Assembly: GCA_037157565.1 (NCBI GenBank)
Contig: JAZHRO010000022.1
Location: 2,852,001-2,916,000 of the forward strand
Direction: 5' to 3'
Origin: Thalassia testudinum
Lineage: Eukaryota > Streptophyta > Magnoliopsida > Alismatales > Hydrocharitaceae
DNA length: 64,000 bases
Under the pieces are notes generated by a model. That model was not told where the DNA came from and did no database searches. It worked only from the letters and a program-made list of their open reading frames with translations. A program made the translations under genes and the position numbers. Of this stretch, positions 21,239-33,514 are shown in pieces; the first letter of the stretch is position 1, and each line of letters begins with the position of its first letter.

Positions 21239-23988
21239 CTTATGTGTCTAGTGTCGATTGATGGAGTCAATTGGATCAAAGGATCACAATTGATCCTTCA
21301 AATCGAACCCTAAACTTGGCCTAAAAACATGGTCTTACTGCTATGTTCAAGCAGAGGAGGAAATAGGTCATCTAACCTATAAACTTGGTAGTTCAGATTA
21401 GTATTAGAGACCATTTCGCAAGGAATGGAGGAGGGAAAAAGGTTCTGTGAAGTATAGAGAAGCTCTATAGCTTCAAAGCTTCAGTCTGAAGCTAAGGGCA
21501 CCGATCACTAATTCAAAACAACTTAACAGAAAGATCTCAACCTCTAGATTTGATTTAGATCAATTCATAAGGTCATAAAGGTTCGATTTGGGCAAAAATT
21601 GGATTGGAATCTCGCCAAAATGTTTATAAATACCTATGGGTTCTAGTTTGAACCCAAACTGTGAAGATAATCGAATTCACACTAAACCTCAATAAAACAT
21701 AGTCAAATTAGTTCCAAAAGATTCATAGTAATCACAGGAACTCAAATCATCCCTTAAATCTAAGCTTTAAATTCTAAAATACCAAGAACACTTCTTAGTT
21801 GACTTATCAAACTTGAGAGTTTCTTTGTAAAATATTACATTTTAGATCAAATTATTAGCCTAAATAGACTAAAATCAACCTAAGGAATTGATTGAAATCC
21901 TCGAATCCAAGTTTTAACTAGTTTATAGGTGATCTCAGGCACTTTCGCCCGAGTTCAAAGATAGGTTTGGTCAATAGACCAATCTAAGGATCTGGCAACT
22001 TATCTGTGACCTAATCTAGATTCCCTAGATCCTAATGATGCTAATGGATCTATTACAAAGGTCTAATACCTAATGAATAAGCTTCCTCAGCTTTGCCAGA
22101 TTTGAGGAAGATGAAGTCTAAAAGAGTGATAACTAAGTGAAACATAGAATCAAAGGGTGGAAGTTGATCAGAAGATCATCTAGAGGTGATTTGGAGCTTA
22201 TCATAATGATTCAAACACTGGAGCTCTCTGTGAAGGTCCTCGAAGCTCACCAGAGCTCCAGTGAAGGTTGAAACTTAGATCTAGAGATCAAATCTCCAAG
22301 AAATTACTCAAGAGATAATTCAAAAGCTTCCTAAGATCATAAAGAATCTCAAGAAGATGGAAATTAACTCAATTAAACTAAAAGAATAAGGATTGATCAA
22401 GGAATTAAATATAGAATCATCCTGGATTCATCTGAACTTAGGGAAAAGGATCTCACTCAATTGAGTGAGGGAAAAGGATCAGAAGAGTGAGGCGATGCTT
22501 TGTGTGTGTCTAATTAGGTGAAAGAACTCCTCTGATTTCGCCATTGACATTGAGCTCAGAGGTTAAAGTGGAATTAAGCATTTCTAATCTAGGTGAAAAT
22601 TGATTCAATTATAAGGTGGATTGGGGCCCTAATGATGTAAGGAAGCGATGAAGGGCCATAATTGGATGTGAAATAGATCTGAGTTCTCTACCATAGACAG
22701 CAGAGAAGCTCAGTTGAATGTGTGATGGACTAGGCGGATTAGGTCATAGATTATGAAATTAAGGATATAGAAATGATCGCGGAAAGATTAGGAGTGTGAA
22801 AAAATAATCAAAAACATGAATCGAAGTTCCAGTCAGGTCGGACTTGACCTCACTGAAGTCGAAGAAAGTACCTAACATGCAAAGAAAATCTAACTAAACT
22901 AACTAATTATCTAAGCTAAACCACTCTAAACTAAGATAGAAGTCTAAATCTACTATTACATGGGGGAATAGGGGTAGAGGATCTTTGACGAGGTTTGTCG
23001 GAGGAAGAAATCAGAAGCTATAAGGAAGAAGCTCCAGCGGAGACGAATAAGGTGGAAGAAGAAGAGGAAGCAGTGGCGTAGTAGCACCCAAAGATGTGAC
23101 GGAGGACAATGGAGAGGAAGAAGCGGTCGAGCTCCTCAGAGAAGATCGGAGGAAGAGGGAAGACATCGCTGGAGTAGGAAAGAATAGCCTATCACAACTC
23201 GCTTTGGGGAAGAGGGTAGGGAGTTGCTAACGGAGATTGGAGGTGTAGAGGTCTATTTATTATGGCAAAGCTCTAGGGGGAAATATCTGGATGGAATAGG
23301 GTCTAGGCTCATCGTAACCTCCGACATCTTCTCTGATGTTGGTAAGGTTATTCACCTAGGATGAATAGGATTACAGACATATCCGGATGGTGGGATGAAG
23401 AGGAGGAGGTCAACGAAACTTGGATGGCAGTTATGGTGGCTGTGTGACGTCGAATATGCGGTGATCGAGGTGATATGGAAGCTGGAGGTCATGGGCCATC
23501 CATGAGGATGAAAAGGTTGGGGAAGAAGATGTACATAGGGACCTCAATGTAAATATAAAGGACCTGAATGAAAGGAAAATGACTCAATTGATATGAAAGA
23601 TAAGGGCATAAATGCAAATAATGAGTTTAATAACTTATTTTAACATAATTTTCTTTTTCAACTTTTTATATATAATAATAACTAATATAAATAACATATT
23701 TATGCCATGATATTACATTTTTTTTCCATCTTATCTATATTTATTTAAGTGTTAAGTTAATTAACAACTTAGATATAAGTTATATATAATGCTTTGTATA
23801 TAGCTAAATGGCTATATTATTTATTAATTAAACTTAAGTTAATACTAATTAAGTTATTTTAACCGTCATATGTTTATCTTTATTATATAATTAACCGTCA
23901 TATGTTTTTACTAATATATGTTTGTGGTAGAGTAATCTATTATATGTTTTTACCTGCTCCAGTAGGTTGTCACTTCGGTGAGCTATCA
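21239..23988 (-). mobile_element. Incomplete Athila-like LTR related to the solo LTR at 35526-39475
   Basis: On the minus strand, 23900-23500 carries the AT-rich U3 of the solo LTR (TATATATAAAAA, TTGAAAAAG, GTTAAAATAA, then TTTACATT and AGGTCC). A TATA-like ATAAATA lies near 23259 and the leader stretch TTAGTTAGTTTAGTTAGAT near 22890. The start may be TGATAGCTCACC at 23988. About 2.75 kb is present, shorter than the 3.95-kb relative, and the inner end runs into the LTR remnant at 19836-21238. No ORF of note. Confidence 0.5.
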
Positions 23989-24300
23989 CTTTCAAGGATT
24001 CTCCAGACGGTCATGCATGCGTAATGGACGCAGAATTGGCGAAAGAGAGTCGAAATATCGTTACGAATAGGTACTGCACATCCCCGTGTGGCTTGTACCG
24101 AACGTTGTCCTTCCCACTGTCGCGAACGTTACGGGTTACGTGCCCAGAGTACTTGCGGACTCGTATATCCGAGCCTGCGAAGGGGGCTGTGGAGGTCCTT
24201 CTGCCGCATATAAGCAATCACGGTATGATCTATTCCGCTCTCGTTGGATTTATATGTCCGATCGTTTTCTCAGTTTCCGATATCTTACTACAATTGTAGC
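23989..24300. other. CpG-dense block of unknown origin
   Basis: This block of about 290 bp holds roughly 26 CpG dinucleotides (counted by eye) in surroundings that are AT-rich and CpG-poor. It opens a 91-codon plus-strand frame (24024-24299) and shorter frames on both strands; none resembles a known protein. There are no terminal repeats. It could be a fragment of a gene or promoter, or a recent insertion. Confidence 0.35.
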
Positions 24301-25204
24301 CATGTGATATGCATGGTGGCATAACCAAATAAAGACATACCATGTATGTGACGGATATTATCCTTTGTTTTATTAAATTATGCATGTTGTATGAGCAATA
24401 AATAAAGTATTTGTCTTCCAACTTTTAAAATATTTGCATCGAAATATTATGACGAATGAAATGGACATGGGTTATATGCTATAAATATGTGTGTCTTGTA
24501 ACTTTGCGTTTTTGTTTGCCATGGCAGGGCGACGAATATGTGGGTGTAATAGCTATTATGGTATCACAAGAACAGTAACTGTTGTTTAATATATATTGTA
24601 TGAGGGCATATGTTTTTGCTTCTCGAAAGTTTGTAAATTTAAATTCTTTTGATATTCTCATCCATTTTTTTCATAGTTTGATTGAATTTAAAATTATCTT
24701 ACATGTTATGCAATATAAAAGGGAGAAATATGCCAATAAATGGAGTATCTTTCTATTTATATGTTACACTATAAATAGGTCCTTAGACAACTTTTTATTA
24801 GTAAAACATATTTATGCAATTTAAGTGTTTTGGGAATAACTAATTATAACTTCCTCAACTCAACACATTACATGAGTGTCAATTTAGAAGAATTTCAAAC
24901 ATTTTGAAAATTTAAAGAAAAGGTAATTGATGCCATGCATCGTTATATCTCATTATATTTTATATATCCTAGTCAAAAGTGGGTTGTTATATAGCATAGC
25001 ATCATAAGTAGTTCATAAATAACCTTTTTTTTATTTGGTGATCAAAGGAAGACGAACATTGTGCATCCCAATGAATTAACGTGGGCAACTGCCTCTGCCA
25101 CACTGATTGCATGTACTGATAGCACTCATTTATGCCAATAGTTATATATCAAAAGAAAAAAAATGATAATGTTCGTCATGGGTGAGTGATAAATAATTTA
25201 TAAA

Positions 25205-25305
25205 TTTATTCCCTCAAGTTAGTTGGGATTCCAATTAGATATCTATCATGTTCGCTTAAGTGGTATGAGTATGCCTACCAATTGAGTTACGTACCCAACG
25301 GACTC
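25205..25305 (-). repeat. Possible SINE relic (tRNA-like A box)
   Basis: The minus strand reads GTAACTCAATTGGTAGGCA, close to a tRNA A box. A B box is not recognisable. An AT-rich tail would follow near 25200. Confidence 0.3.
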
Positions 25306-25564
25306 ACTAATAGTTATCGTATTGTAATGTACATATTATCTAGATAAGTGATGACTTCTCCACATGCAAATCTCAATTTTGTTTGATTAATAATGATATA
25401 GGATGGATCCAACAGCTGTGAGTAGTTGTTTTGAAGTTAAAAGAGGAAGAATAGGATCCAACATGACTAGTCAAAGTTTTATTTCCTAGGATAGACATAA
25501 TCCTTATCAAGTCACTCCAGAGGCCTTATTGCTTTAATATTCTAAAGTTTATAAATAACCACCA

Positions 25565-25610
25565 TGGGGTTGGCATAGTGGTAGAGTATCCTACTAGCAT
25601 CTAATTAAGG
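25565..25610 (+). repeat. Possible truncated SINE head
   Basis: GGGGTTGGCATAGTGGTAGA fits the A-box consensus TRGCNNAGYNGG. Unrelated AT-rich sequence follows within 30 bp and there is no B box. Confidence 0.3.
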
Positions 25611-26587
25611 GTTAGTTTACTTGAGGGATTAGGAAACTTATATTAGAAAATATGGAAGTAGTGTTAATCTTCATTTTTATTTACTTACACAGTGGTGTTA
25701 ACACTAGTTTCCATTTACTTAAACTGGTATTAAACTTTGATGTTAACCTCTACCATGTTTACTTAGTGGTAATGTTAGGAATATGAACATAACCATTTAG
25801 CTTACCTAAACTAAATTGCATACATGATATTTAAGTTTTAAACTAAATATCACCAATGATACGTCAATTCTAAACCAAATTATATCACAGGTGGTATTTG
25901 AAATACCACTCATGATATTCAATTCTAAATCAAATAGCACCCATGATGTCAGCATGTTTACTTTTGCGTTTGCATTACGATGAATGGCATTCTTTAGCTT
26001 CTTTTAATTTCCTTGGAAACTTGCCATTCTGGTTATAGCCAATCGTCTGCCACTACCGGTAACAACCATCATGGTAACATTTGGTTTCCTGAAACCATTA
26101 TTCAGTTTTGTTTCATTCCAATGTTATGAGGTACCTTAAGTATCCCTCTACCGCTTCAATTCTATCTAATATACATAGTTTAGTAATTATTTGCTGTTGC
26201 TCTCATCAGATTCTTACTAATAAATTATTGTGGTATTCACGCTTTCATTTTAATTTGTTCAATTTATACATGTGTCATGAGTCCAGTTGTAGCATGATAG
26301 ATACTACCTAACAGATTATATATATATATATATAATTAAAAAAGAAAAAATAGGAGTAGATCTTATTCATCCCTCACTTCGAGGGGGTAAAAAAAGAGGA
26401 AGGGAGACCAAACTAAAACCTACCAAATATAAACAAAAAGGACCACAACTCGTGGCCTAGTATAGAAAGCACAACCAAAGCAAAACAAACATCAGACTAA
26501 GGAAATAACATAAGGAAACTGGAGACAGTCAAGTCTAATAAGACCCTTAGCTCTAGGAGCCAGCTGCGTAGGGTTGGAAAGAATCTT

Positions 26588-29500
26588 CTAGTCTCCAGAA
26601 GCCAAATTTGCAAAATACAAGGCAAGAACATTAGCTGCAAGCAAGATATATGAGAATGAGCTGATCCGCCATTGGTAAGCCTTCAATAGGTTGAAATCTT
26701 GCTTGAGCATCCAAGGAGTAGTGACCTTTCCATCCCACCAGTAGTGTAGCAGCATGGAGGTCCCATCAACAGCGGAGAGAGAATGAATAAACGTCCTAAT
26801 CAGTGCTTTCTCCTTGGACATGTAGGGGACCCTGCAAGAGGCACCTTTCATGAAATCACCATTCTGGTCGTGCAAAACCCAACCCATATGCAAAAAAGAA
26901 CCCCTACGACGGACAGTAGAATTAATCTTCAAGCCATTAGAGGAACGAATCCAATTCACCACAAAATTAGTAGGTTTCATCTTACGAAAATACACACCAA
27001 TGTCTAAAGTAATCCACCCTTGCACTAGAAAGGAGTTGATGCGATTAATAGATAGCTGGTCATTCCGCAACTTATTTCTAATAGTCCAAACACTATACCA
27101 TGTGAAGCAGATAAGGCCTTTGTAAATATGGCTCTGGCAATACTTAGCAGGAGTACCCATTCTTCAAAAAAAGAGATTGGGACTGATATGCCTAGTTCCA
27201 CTCTCTGAAAATGTCTAGCTTGAAACAATATGAACAAGTTGACTAGTAGAGAATAAGTGAGTAATTGTTTTGATTTGGGGAGAATGAAAGCAACACGTGC
27301 ATTTGGACGGATGCAAGAATCCTAGCCTAATGATGTTGTCATCCTTGGGAAGTTTAGCATGAAGAATCCTCCAAGCTAGGATGGACAATCTCAGTGGCAG
27401 CTTAAGGCTCCATAAGTCCTTGGCGGCCAAATTAACAGGAGAGTTCTTGAAGAAATTAAGATAAGCAGAGGAAACTGTGAAATTCCCTATAGAATTGGGA
27501 GTCTAGATAGGCACATCTTTGCTGTGTTCCAGAGTAGTCTCAGAGATTTTAGAGCAAATATAATGCGGGAGATAAATAGAGAGAGGGTGGTTAAGGAAAT
27601 TATCAATGATGGAATTGATAGGAGTTGGGGTTGGGGAAGGAGGATCAGAAAGAAAATCACATAGAGCAGCATCCCCAACCCAAAGATCCATCCAAAAATC
27701 GATTTTCCCTTCATGTAACTCCCATCGAATCAATGGTTTCATAGAAGAGTAGGCTTCCCAAAGATGGCTGGCTCTAGCAGGAAGAGTACGAGTGACAAGA
27801 GGAGACTTACCAAACAGCTGAGTCATGAGGTTGGAATAGGGAGAATTAGAGAAGAAAATGTTTCAAACCCGCTTCATTCTGAGAGCAGTCACAAACAGAT
27901 TGAGATTATGGATCCCCAAACCTCCCACATCCAGAAGTTGGGCAATCTGTTTCTAGGAAATCCAATGATGATGTTTGTCCAAATCAGTATCACCCCAGAA
28001 GAAGGTGAGAATAGAATCCAACTTCCTAAGGATGGAGTTCGACACATCCAGAGCAGAGAGAATATGAATTGGAATAGAAGAAAGAACATGTTTGATAAGC
28101 ATCAGTCTGGATGCAAAAGAGAGAAGGTTTGCTTTCCATCCTACAAGCTTAGATTGGATCTTATAAATGATATGAGAGAAATACACATTTTTGTCTCTCA
28201 CAGGAAATATCAGACATCCCAAATATTGAAAGGGGAAGGATCCTAGTTGGATGTCAAGAGGTTGTAGGATCCTAGAAATCCTGCCAGAGGGGAAGTGCTT
28301 ACCAATGAAGCATTGGCTTTTGGTTTTACTAATACGTTGCCCCAAAGATTCCTGAAAAAGATGGAGGAACTTAGAAAGATTGACGATGGATTGCAAGATC
28401 CCATTGAGAAAGAGGACAACATCGTCAGCATAAAGAAGGCCAAGACGTGGCAGGATACCACGCTTGATAGAGAAGGGTTTAACTTTTCCATGGAATGCTA
28501 GCTCTTTGATAGCTCTAATAAAAGGTTCCATGAAAATGTCAAAGAGCATAGGGGAGATCAGATCTCCTTGGCGAAGACCCCGAGATGCCTAAAAGAAAGG
28601 ACTAGAGACTCCATCAATGAGGATAGAAGATCCTTCATGCTCAACAAAAGATTTAATGAGAAAAATGGCAGAGGAGGAGAATCCAAACTTCCAAAGTATT
28701 TGATACAAGATGTTCCACTCAATCCTATCATAAGCCTTCTGCAAATCAAGTTGGACAATAATATTTGACCCAAAGACCTTTTGATCAATTTGTTGGGTAA
28801 GCTCAAAAGCGTTCACAACATGGTCAAATAGGGATCTTCCTTTAACAAACCTAGCTTGCTGAGGGGAAATGATTTTGGGAAGAAGAGATGAGAGCCTTCT
28901 TGCCACTATGCTGGAGACAATTTTGTAGAGGACGTTACAACGACTGATCAGTTGAAACTCAGAGATGTCTTGGACATTGGGCTTCTTGGGGATAAGCGAG
29001 ATAAAGGTATAATTTAAAGATTGAGGGGCCTGGTTATGAGTAAAGAAATGAGAAATAGCCTGGAGTAAGTCATCTTTGATAAGGTCCCAAAAGTTAATTT
29101 AGAACTTAGCATTAAAACCGTTAGGCCCAGGAGTGTGATTGACAGGCATGTTAGAAATCATCTTGAAAATTTCGACAGAATCAGGGATACGGGTGAGGAA
29201 CTTAGAATCTTCTATAGAGAGAATATTTAGGATCACCTCTAGCAATAGAAAGGAACCCGAGGGGCTTGTCGAAGTCAGAGGACCCCTAATGAAGTCAGAT
29301 ACTTTGGAGGACATAGTGTCCCAACACCTACCACCAACCACTTTGAAAAGAGAGGATCTATTCCTTTTAGCAAAATGCTTCCTTATGGTAGAGTAGAAAA
29401 ACTTGGTATTCCTTTCCCCATCTTTAATCCAAGCTATCTTAGCTTTTTGAAGGAGAAAATCATTAAGCTTGGCAAGAGCATCATCAAGTTAAATTTGGGT

Positions 29501-30477
29501 ATCACTGAGCTTAGCAGCAAGGCCGTCATCCCAACGAGATGCGAGTCTAGAATCAATATCCTCATAACGAGTCTCAAGGCCTTTAACAATATCCTGAATA
29601 TCCCCAAAAGTCATTCTATTCCACACCTTCAAAACCCTTTTGAGAGCGGATAACTTAGAATAGAAAATAGAGATCGGATCTAGTTGGTGATTAACATTGG
29701 TATTCTGCCAGACATTCTGCACCAAATGATGAAAGGACTTGTCCCTAAGCCACATATTTTGAAAACAAAAAGGATGTGGGTAGGCAACCAGACTAGTAAA
29801 AGAGGAAAAAATCATAGGGGCATGTTCGAAGTTCGATCTGGACGCATACAATCCTAAGGGGACAAAATCCCAAGCATCAGAGTTCAACAACACACGATCA
29901 AGTTTTTGATAGATCTGAGAACTACCACGTCAGCCATTGCACCACAAGAATTGAGGACCCACCAGAGGCATCTCCAAGAGGCCTAGATGATGAATACAAG
30001 TGAGGAAAGGATCCGCAAGAGATTGGGAAAAGGGAAGTCCTCTAGATTTCTCTGAGGCGCGAAGAACACAATTGAAATCACCCGCTATAATCCAAGGAAT
30101 AGGATTGATGCCCAAGGAGCAGGACAAGAAATCCCAAAGAAGTAAACGCTGCTCAGGCTCACAGGAGGCATAAACGGCAGAAATTTTAATCAAGGAGCCT
30201 CCAAAAGAGCATTGGACCGTTAAAGCCTGACTTATACTAGTGAGGAGCTTGATGGAGATACTATCCTTCCAAAGACACCAAATATTAGGAGCCTCTAGAA
30301 CCACAAGACAATAATGAAAGGAAATGTCTTTGCAAACGGAATCAATAGAGGATGAATCTGCGAAAGGCTCAAACAAGAAGATAAGGCTAAGGCAGTGAAG
30401 GTGAGTCAAATCTCTCAAGCAATTCACTATAGGGGCATTAAGAATGCCTCTACAATTCTAGAAGAGACAATTCATAG
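26588..30477 (-). pseudogene. LINE ORF2: endonuclease, reverse transcriptase, RNase H-like
   Basis: It starts at an ATG (30475-30477; MNCL, then an in-frame TAG where the family has Trp, then NCRG). Endonuclease blocks: PIPWIIAGDFNCVLRASEKS and VGPQFLWCNG. RT follows at about 29130-28100: NHTPGPNGFNAKF, FISLIPKKPN, PQQARFVKGRSLFDHVV, DLQKAYDRIEWN, GLRQGDLISPMLF and an intact catalytic LLYADDVVLFL, then FQYLGCLIFP. The Cys/His zf-RVT region lies near 27400-27215 (LRLSILAWRILHAKLPKDDN; CTCCFHSP). The C-terminus (about 27000-26588) resembles the RNase H tail of plant L1s (GWVLHDQNGDFMKG), but its first catalytic Asp region is lost. At least eight in-frame stops and some frameshifts are present. 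The protein would nick target DNA and copy the LINE RNA in place. Confidence 0.88.
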
Positions 30478-30557
30478 AGAAAACATTTTTTGGAGTGATC
30501 TAGATCAACTTCAGGTGATCCTCCCCATTCCATCCAAGGACTGACTGCCACAGACTC

Positions 30558-31148
30558 CTAAAGCCAACGATGGAGAGTGTGCCTCATATTCCTTATCCTG
30601 GAGGAAAAGGGGTTCGGCATCAAAAAATCCACAAGGCCTTGAGACTCGACATCAGAAAACTCATCTAGACAATTGTCATCATTGCTTAGGATAGCCTCCC
30701 TCCCCCCAACCTCAGTAATGAGGGGCGATTTAGGGTCTGGAGGAGGAGGAGGAGAAGGCAAAGGAAGGTAGATACCCCAAGTTAACCAACAAGATTCATT
30801 GGTAGGACCACATTTAACCATCTGAAATTTAACAACATCACCACCAGCATAAACAAAATCACAAACAGCATTGTCCTCAAAAATTCGACCACAATTAGAA
30901 AATTCGTGCAGAAGCGAAGAATCCCTACCATCAGAATTCACCAAGGAAGAACCCGAAGCATCAGGAAAATCGTTAAGAAAAGCAAGGCTGCTCGAAATCA
31001 AATCATCAGAAAAGGTATGAGAAATATCCATCAAAAACTTAGTAGACTTATGAATAGAAGCATGCACACCACAATCAGGCATCGAAGCATCAAAAGTAGA
31101 AATAGGCGAGGGGGCTAAAAAGGAACATTTCACCTTTGGTGGGGAGGA
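30558..31148 (-). pseudogene. LINE ORF1-like frame, 5'-truncated
   Basis: An open frame of about 195 codons begins at the truncated edge (SPPKVKCSFLAPSPISTF) and ends in a stop just upstream of ORF2. It is acidic and Ser-rich with a proline cluster (LPLPSPPPPPDPKSP) and no CCHC knuckle. By position it corresponds to the C-terminal part of the plant L1 ORF1 (RNA-binding protein). Sequence alone does not prove the assignment. The ATG at 31133 is internal. Confidence 0.5.
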
Positions 31149-32585
31149 CTGCAGACTCCTTCCTCTTTCTCTTCTACTTCTCCGCAGCTACTTCTTCTTC
31201 CTCCTTCTTTCTTGGCCAAGTTCTTCTCTTTCTCTGCAACTTCTCCTTTCTTCAGCTGCTTCCTCTTCCTCCTTCTTTTTGCAGCTAAGTCCTTCCTTCA
31301 GCTACTCTCTGCTGCGCCTCCTCCTCTTCAGCAGCACCTTCTTCTCCCTTAGCTGCTCCTGCCTTCTCCTTCTTTCCCTGCACAGAGCGACGCAAAACCT
31401 ACCCCTACCCTCCCCGCATCTCTCTCTCTCTCTATTTTGCTCTCAGGACACAGCTCTCCCAAAGCCTTTCTCGGGTAAACGGGTAGGGTATGCGTGCCCG
31501 GGACCAGGCCCACCGGCGTGCGGTGGTGGGTGAGGAGTGCGCAGGTAGTCGGGTTAGGCCAGGTCCGCGAAGGCGTGTGTCGCGGGCGAGACTGGGTCGG
31601 GTGAGTGGGACCTCACCTCGTGATTCGGAGGAGAACAGCTACTAGCAAGAATTCAATTTATGCGCACATGGCTGCTTGTCCAGTTTCGAGGTGGGACTAT
31701 CTGTCCTGCCTCCCTTGCGTGCTGCAGTAGTAGTGGTGATCCTTCAAATCGCGAGGCTGCAACTGCTCTCTACTCCAATCAAAGGCCTGGGTGTGTGCGC
31801 GCCTCAAGTCCACACCACCTGGTACTTAGGCCTAGAGCTGATGAAGCCTGGAGCTTGCTTTAAGCTCTGCGCCAATGGCGGAGGATGCCTGCCAACTGAA
31901 ATCACCAAGACGGCCTCAGGGCCATGTTAAAATGCTCAGGAAGGTTTGCCAAGGCACGGCAAATATGCAACGGTGGTCGGTGTGTCGTGGGGATGCCTGT
32001 GCAAGCGTGCCTAGGGCACATTGTGTGCGTACGTGTGGGTGTGTTAGGGGGTGCTTTTGGGTAAGTGGAGGAGTGAATGAAGTGAGGAGTTGTGATCAGG
32101 GAGTGATGGTGGAGCTTCTGAGGGGTTTGGCAAGGTGGATGGAGGCGTGGAGTGGCGGGCACATCTCGTCGGTGATCTGGTCAGAGGTGGAAACGATGGT
32201 GGTGGTAGTAGCGGTCGAGGGGTCGAAACTAAAAATTGATAAAGGGGAAATGAAGAGTAGAGGAAGAGGTACTTACCTAGGGTGTTTAGAGTGAAGGGGG
32301 GAGGCGAAGGGCGAGCGGCGGGTGTTTGCCATCACCGAAGACAAAGACCCTGTGGTGAAGAAGCGGCGATGAGGAAGAGGGTCGGAAGAGCGCGCGTTGG
32401 TACGACACGGCGTGGAGGTACACGGTGGAGATGGCTCTGGTACTGGTACCATGGCAGAGCGACAAGAAGAGGGAGGGAGAGTCGTCGGAGCCTACGGGCA
32501 GTTGGCCGGATTGAGGAGGAGACGAAATTGGGGGGTATTCTTTAGCCAAATCAGGCTTGAAGGAAGCGGAGGGATCTGAGCTTCC

Positions 32586-32592
32586 TTAAATA
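32586..32592 (-). promoter_or_regulatory. TATA box of the right Athila-like 3' LTR
   Basis: The minus strand reads TATTTAA, 70 bp after the hairpin at 32662-32695. The spacing matches the 72 bp in the left LTR. Confidence 0.65.
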
Positions 32593-32661
32593 GGCGCGGG
32601 CAGAGTGGGATTTGCAAGGAGGCGATGGGCACACCACACCGGAGGTATGGCTGGAGGAGAC

Positions 32662-32695
32662 CCATACCTCTCGAGCATTCGCACGAGAGGTATGG
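32662..32695 (-). other. 34-nt hairpin upstream of the TATA box, counterpart of 3674-3707
   Basis: The arms CCATACCTCTCG and CGAGAGGTATGG pair perfectly over 12 bp, then one mismatch, two more pairs and a 4-nt loop. Length and position equal the left hairpin. Confidence 0.7.
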
Positions 32696-33514
32696 GGCAT
32701 TTCACGGCATGGGAAGCTGCCCATGCAGTAGGGGGCTTCGCAGGGAGCTCCCATTTCAAATCTAAGAGCAGCTCCCCATGAAATCGAGGAGAAAACCTCC
32801 GCGCAAAGTCACCAGAGGTATGGTCCCTTTTGCAATGGCAGAGAGACCAAAATGAAGAAAGTGACGAGAAAGCTGAGTGGGGATTTGCAAGGGTTTTCAA
32901 AAGTTAATGGCCAGAATGTAATTGGGTGGATCAAATTGCAAAGTAGGTCAAGATGACCTTCCCTTAGGTCCAAATTTTGGTATAAACCTAATTTGTACCT
33001 AAGGAATCCAATGGTGAAGTTGGATTTTAGGTTTGACCATGTTTGACTGGATATTTTGCATAAAAGCCCAAATTAGGTCAAATATTGGGCATGACCCCAA
33101 TCTAGGTCAAAACAGGTTCCAAAGGCCAAATTGAAGGTTATAAACCCTAGGGGATATTTTTTCATGAATTTTAGAGGGTTTATTTGATTTTCATCTTGCC
33201 TGAAACCTTGTGAATTTAAGTAGGTTTATTTTAGGGTTACAGAATGTCATTTAATTCCTAAATTTCACAATAGTCCTTTTCTGACTGAACCATCCCACTT
33301 TTTCTCTTATTAAGTCCAATTGACATATGTCTCGACCCTTAGAAATCCCGTTAATGTATTGCAATGGTAAAATTATAGTTTTACCCCTTGTTTCATGTTC
33401 TCTTCCCAGATTAATGATCCCCTGAATTAGGCCTTCCTTTAGGTTATGTAGGAGCTTTTGTTCATTTTATTAGATCAAAGTAAGCTAGTTAGAGTTATGA
33501 TGAGGTTCTCATCA

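Larger units (their letters stand above)
24301..26315. other. AT-rich intergenic stretch
   Basis: I see no gene here. Weak signs of old small repeats are two tRNA-like SINE heads and a short inverted repeat, GTGGTATTTGAAATACCAC, at about 25892-25911. The phrase GTTTACTTA recurs between 25680 and 25960. Confidence 0.6.
26316..31148 (-). mobile_element. Degenerate L1-type LINE with a (TA)n tail
   Basis: The minus-strand order is an ORF1-like frame (30558-31148), then endonuclease, RT, zf-RVT and an RNase H-like tail (30477-26588), then a 240-bp 3' UTR ending in (TA)n at 26316-26335 with no poly(A). The 5' end is cut inside ORF1 at 31148, where the sequence changes abruptly to an internal position of the Athila-like LTR. 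Confidence 0.85.
31149..33514 (-). mobile_element. 3' LTR of the right Athila-like element (end missing)
   Basis: On the minus strand it starts TGATGAGAACCTCATCA at 33514, next to a PPT at 33515-33530. It runs through a U3 that matches 2854-3480, a hairpin (32662-32695), a TATA box (32586-32592), a USE-like block near 31690, and the CT-rich plus-strand tract 31149-31390. It stops at 31149, which corresponds to position 51203 of the 5' LTR, so about 560 bp of U5 are absent. By eye 31149-31920 matches 51203-51960 with mainly transition differences. Confidence 0.85.

Noticed and set aside
24011..24217. Minus-strand 68-codon frame in the CpG block
   Set aside because: It competes with longer plus-strand frames and has no recognisable motif; only the base composition is reported.
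26336..26355. A-rich stretch as the LINE poly(A) tail
   Set aside because: It is poly(A) on the plus strand, whereas the LINE reads on the minus strand; the tail side shows (TA)n instead.
26316..31148. LINE inserted into the Athila-like LTR
   Set aside because: The missing 560 bp of LTR does not appear beyond the LINE 3' end, so a truncating join fits better.
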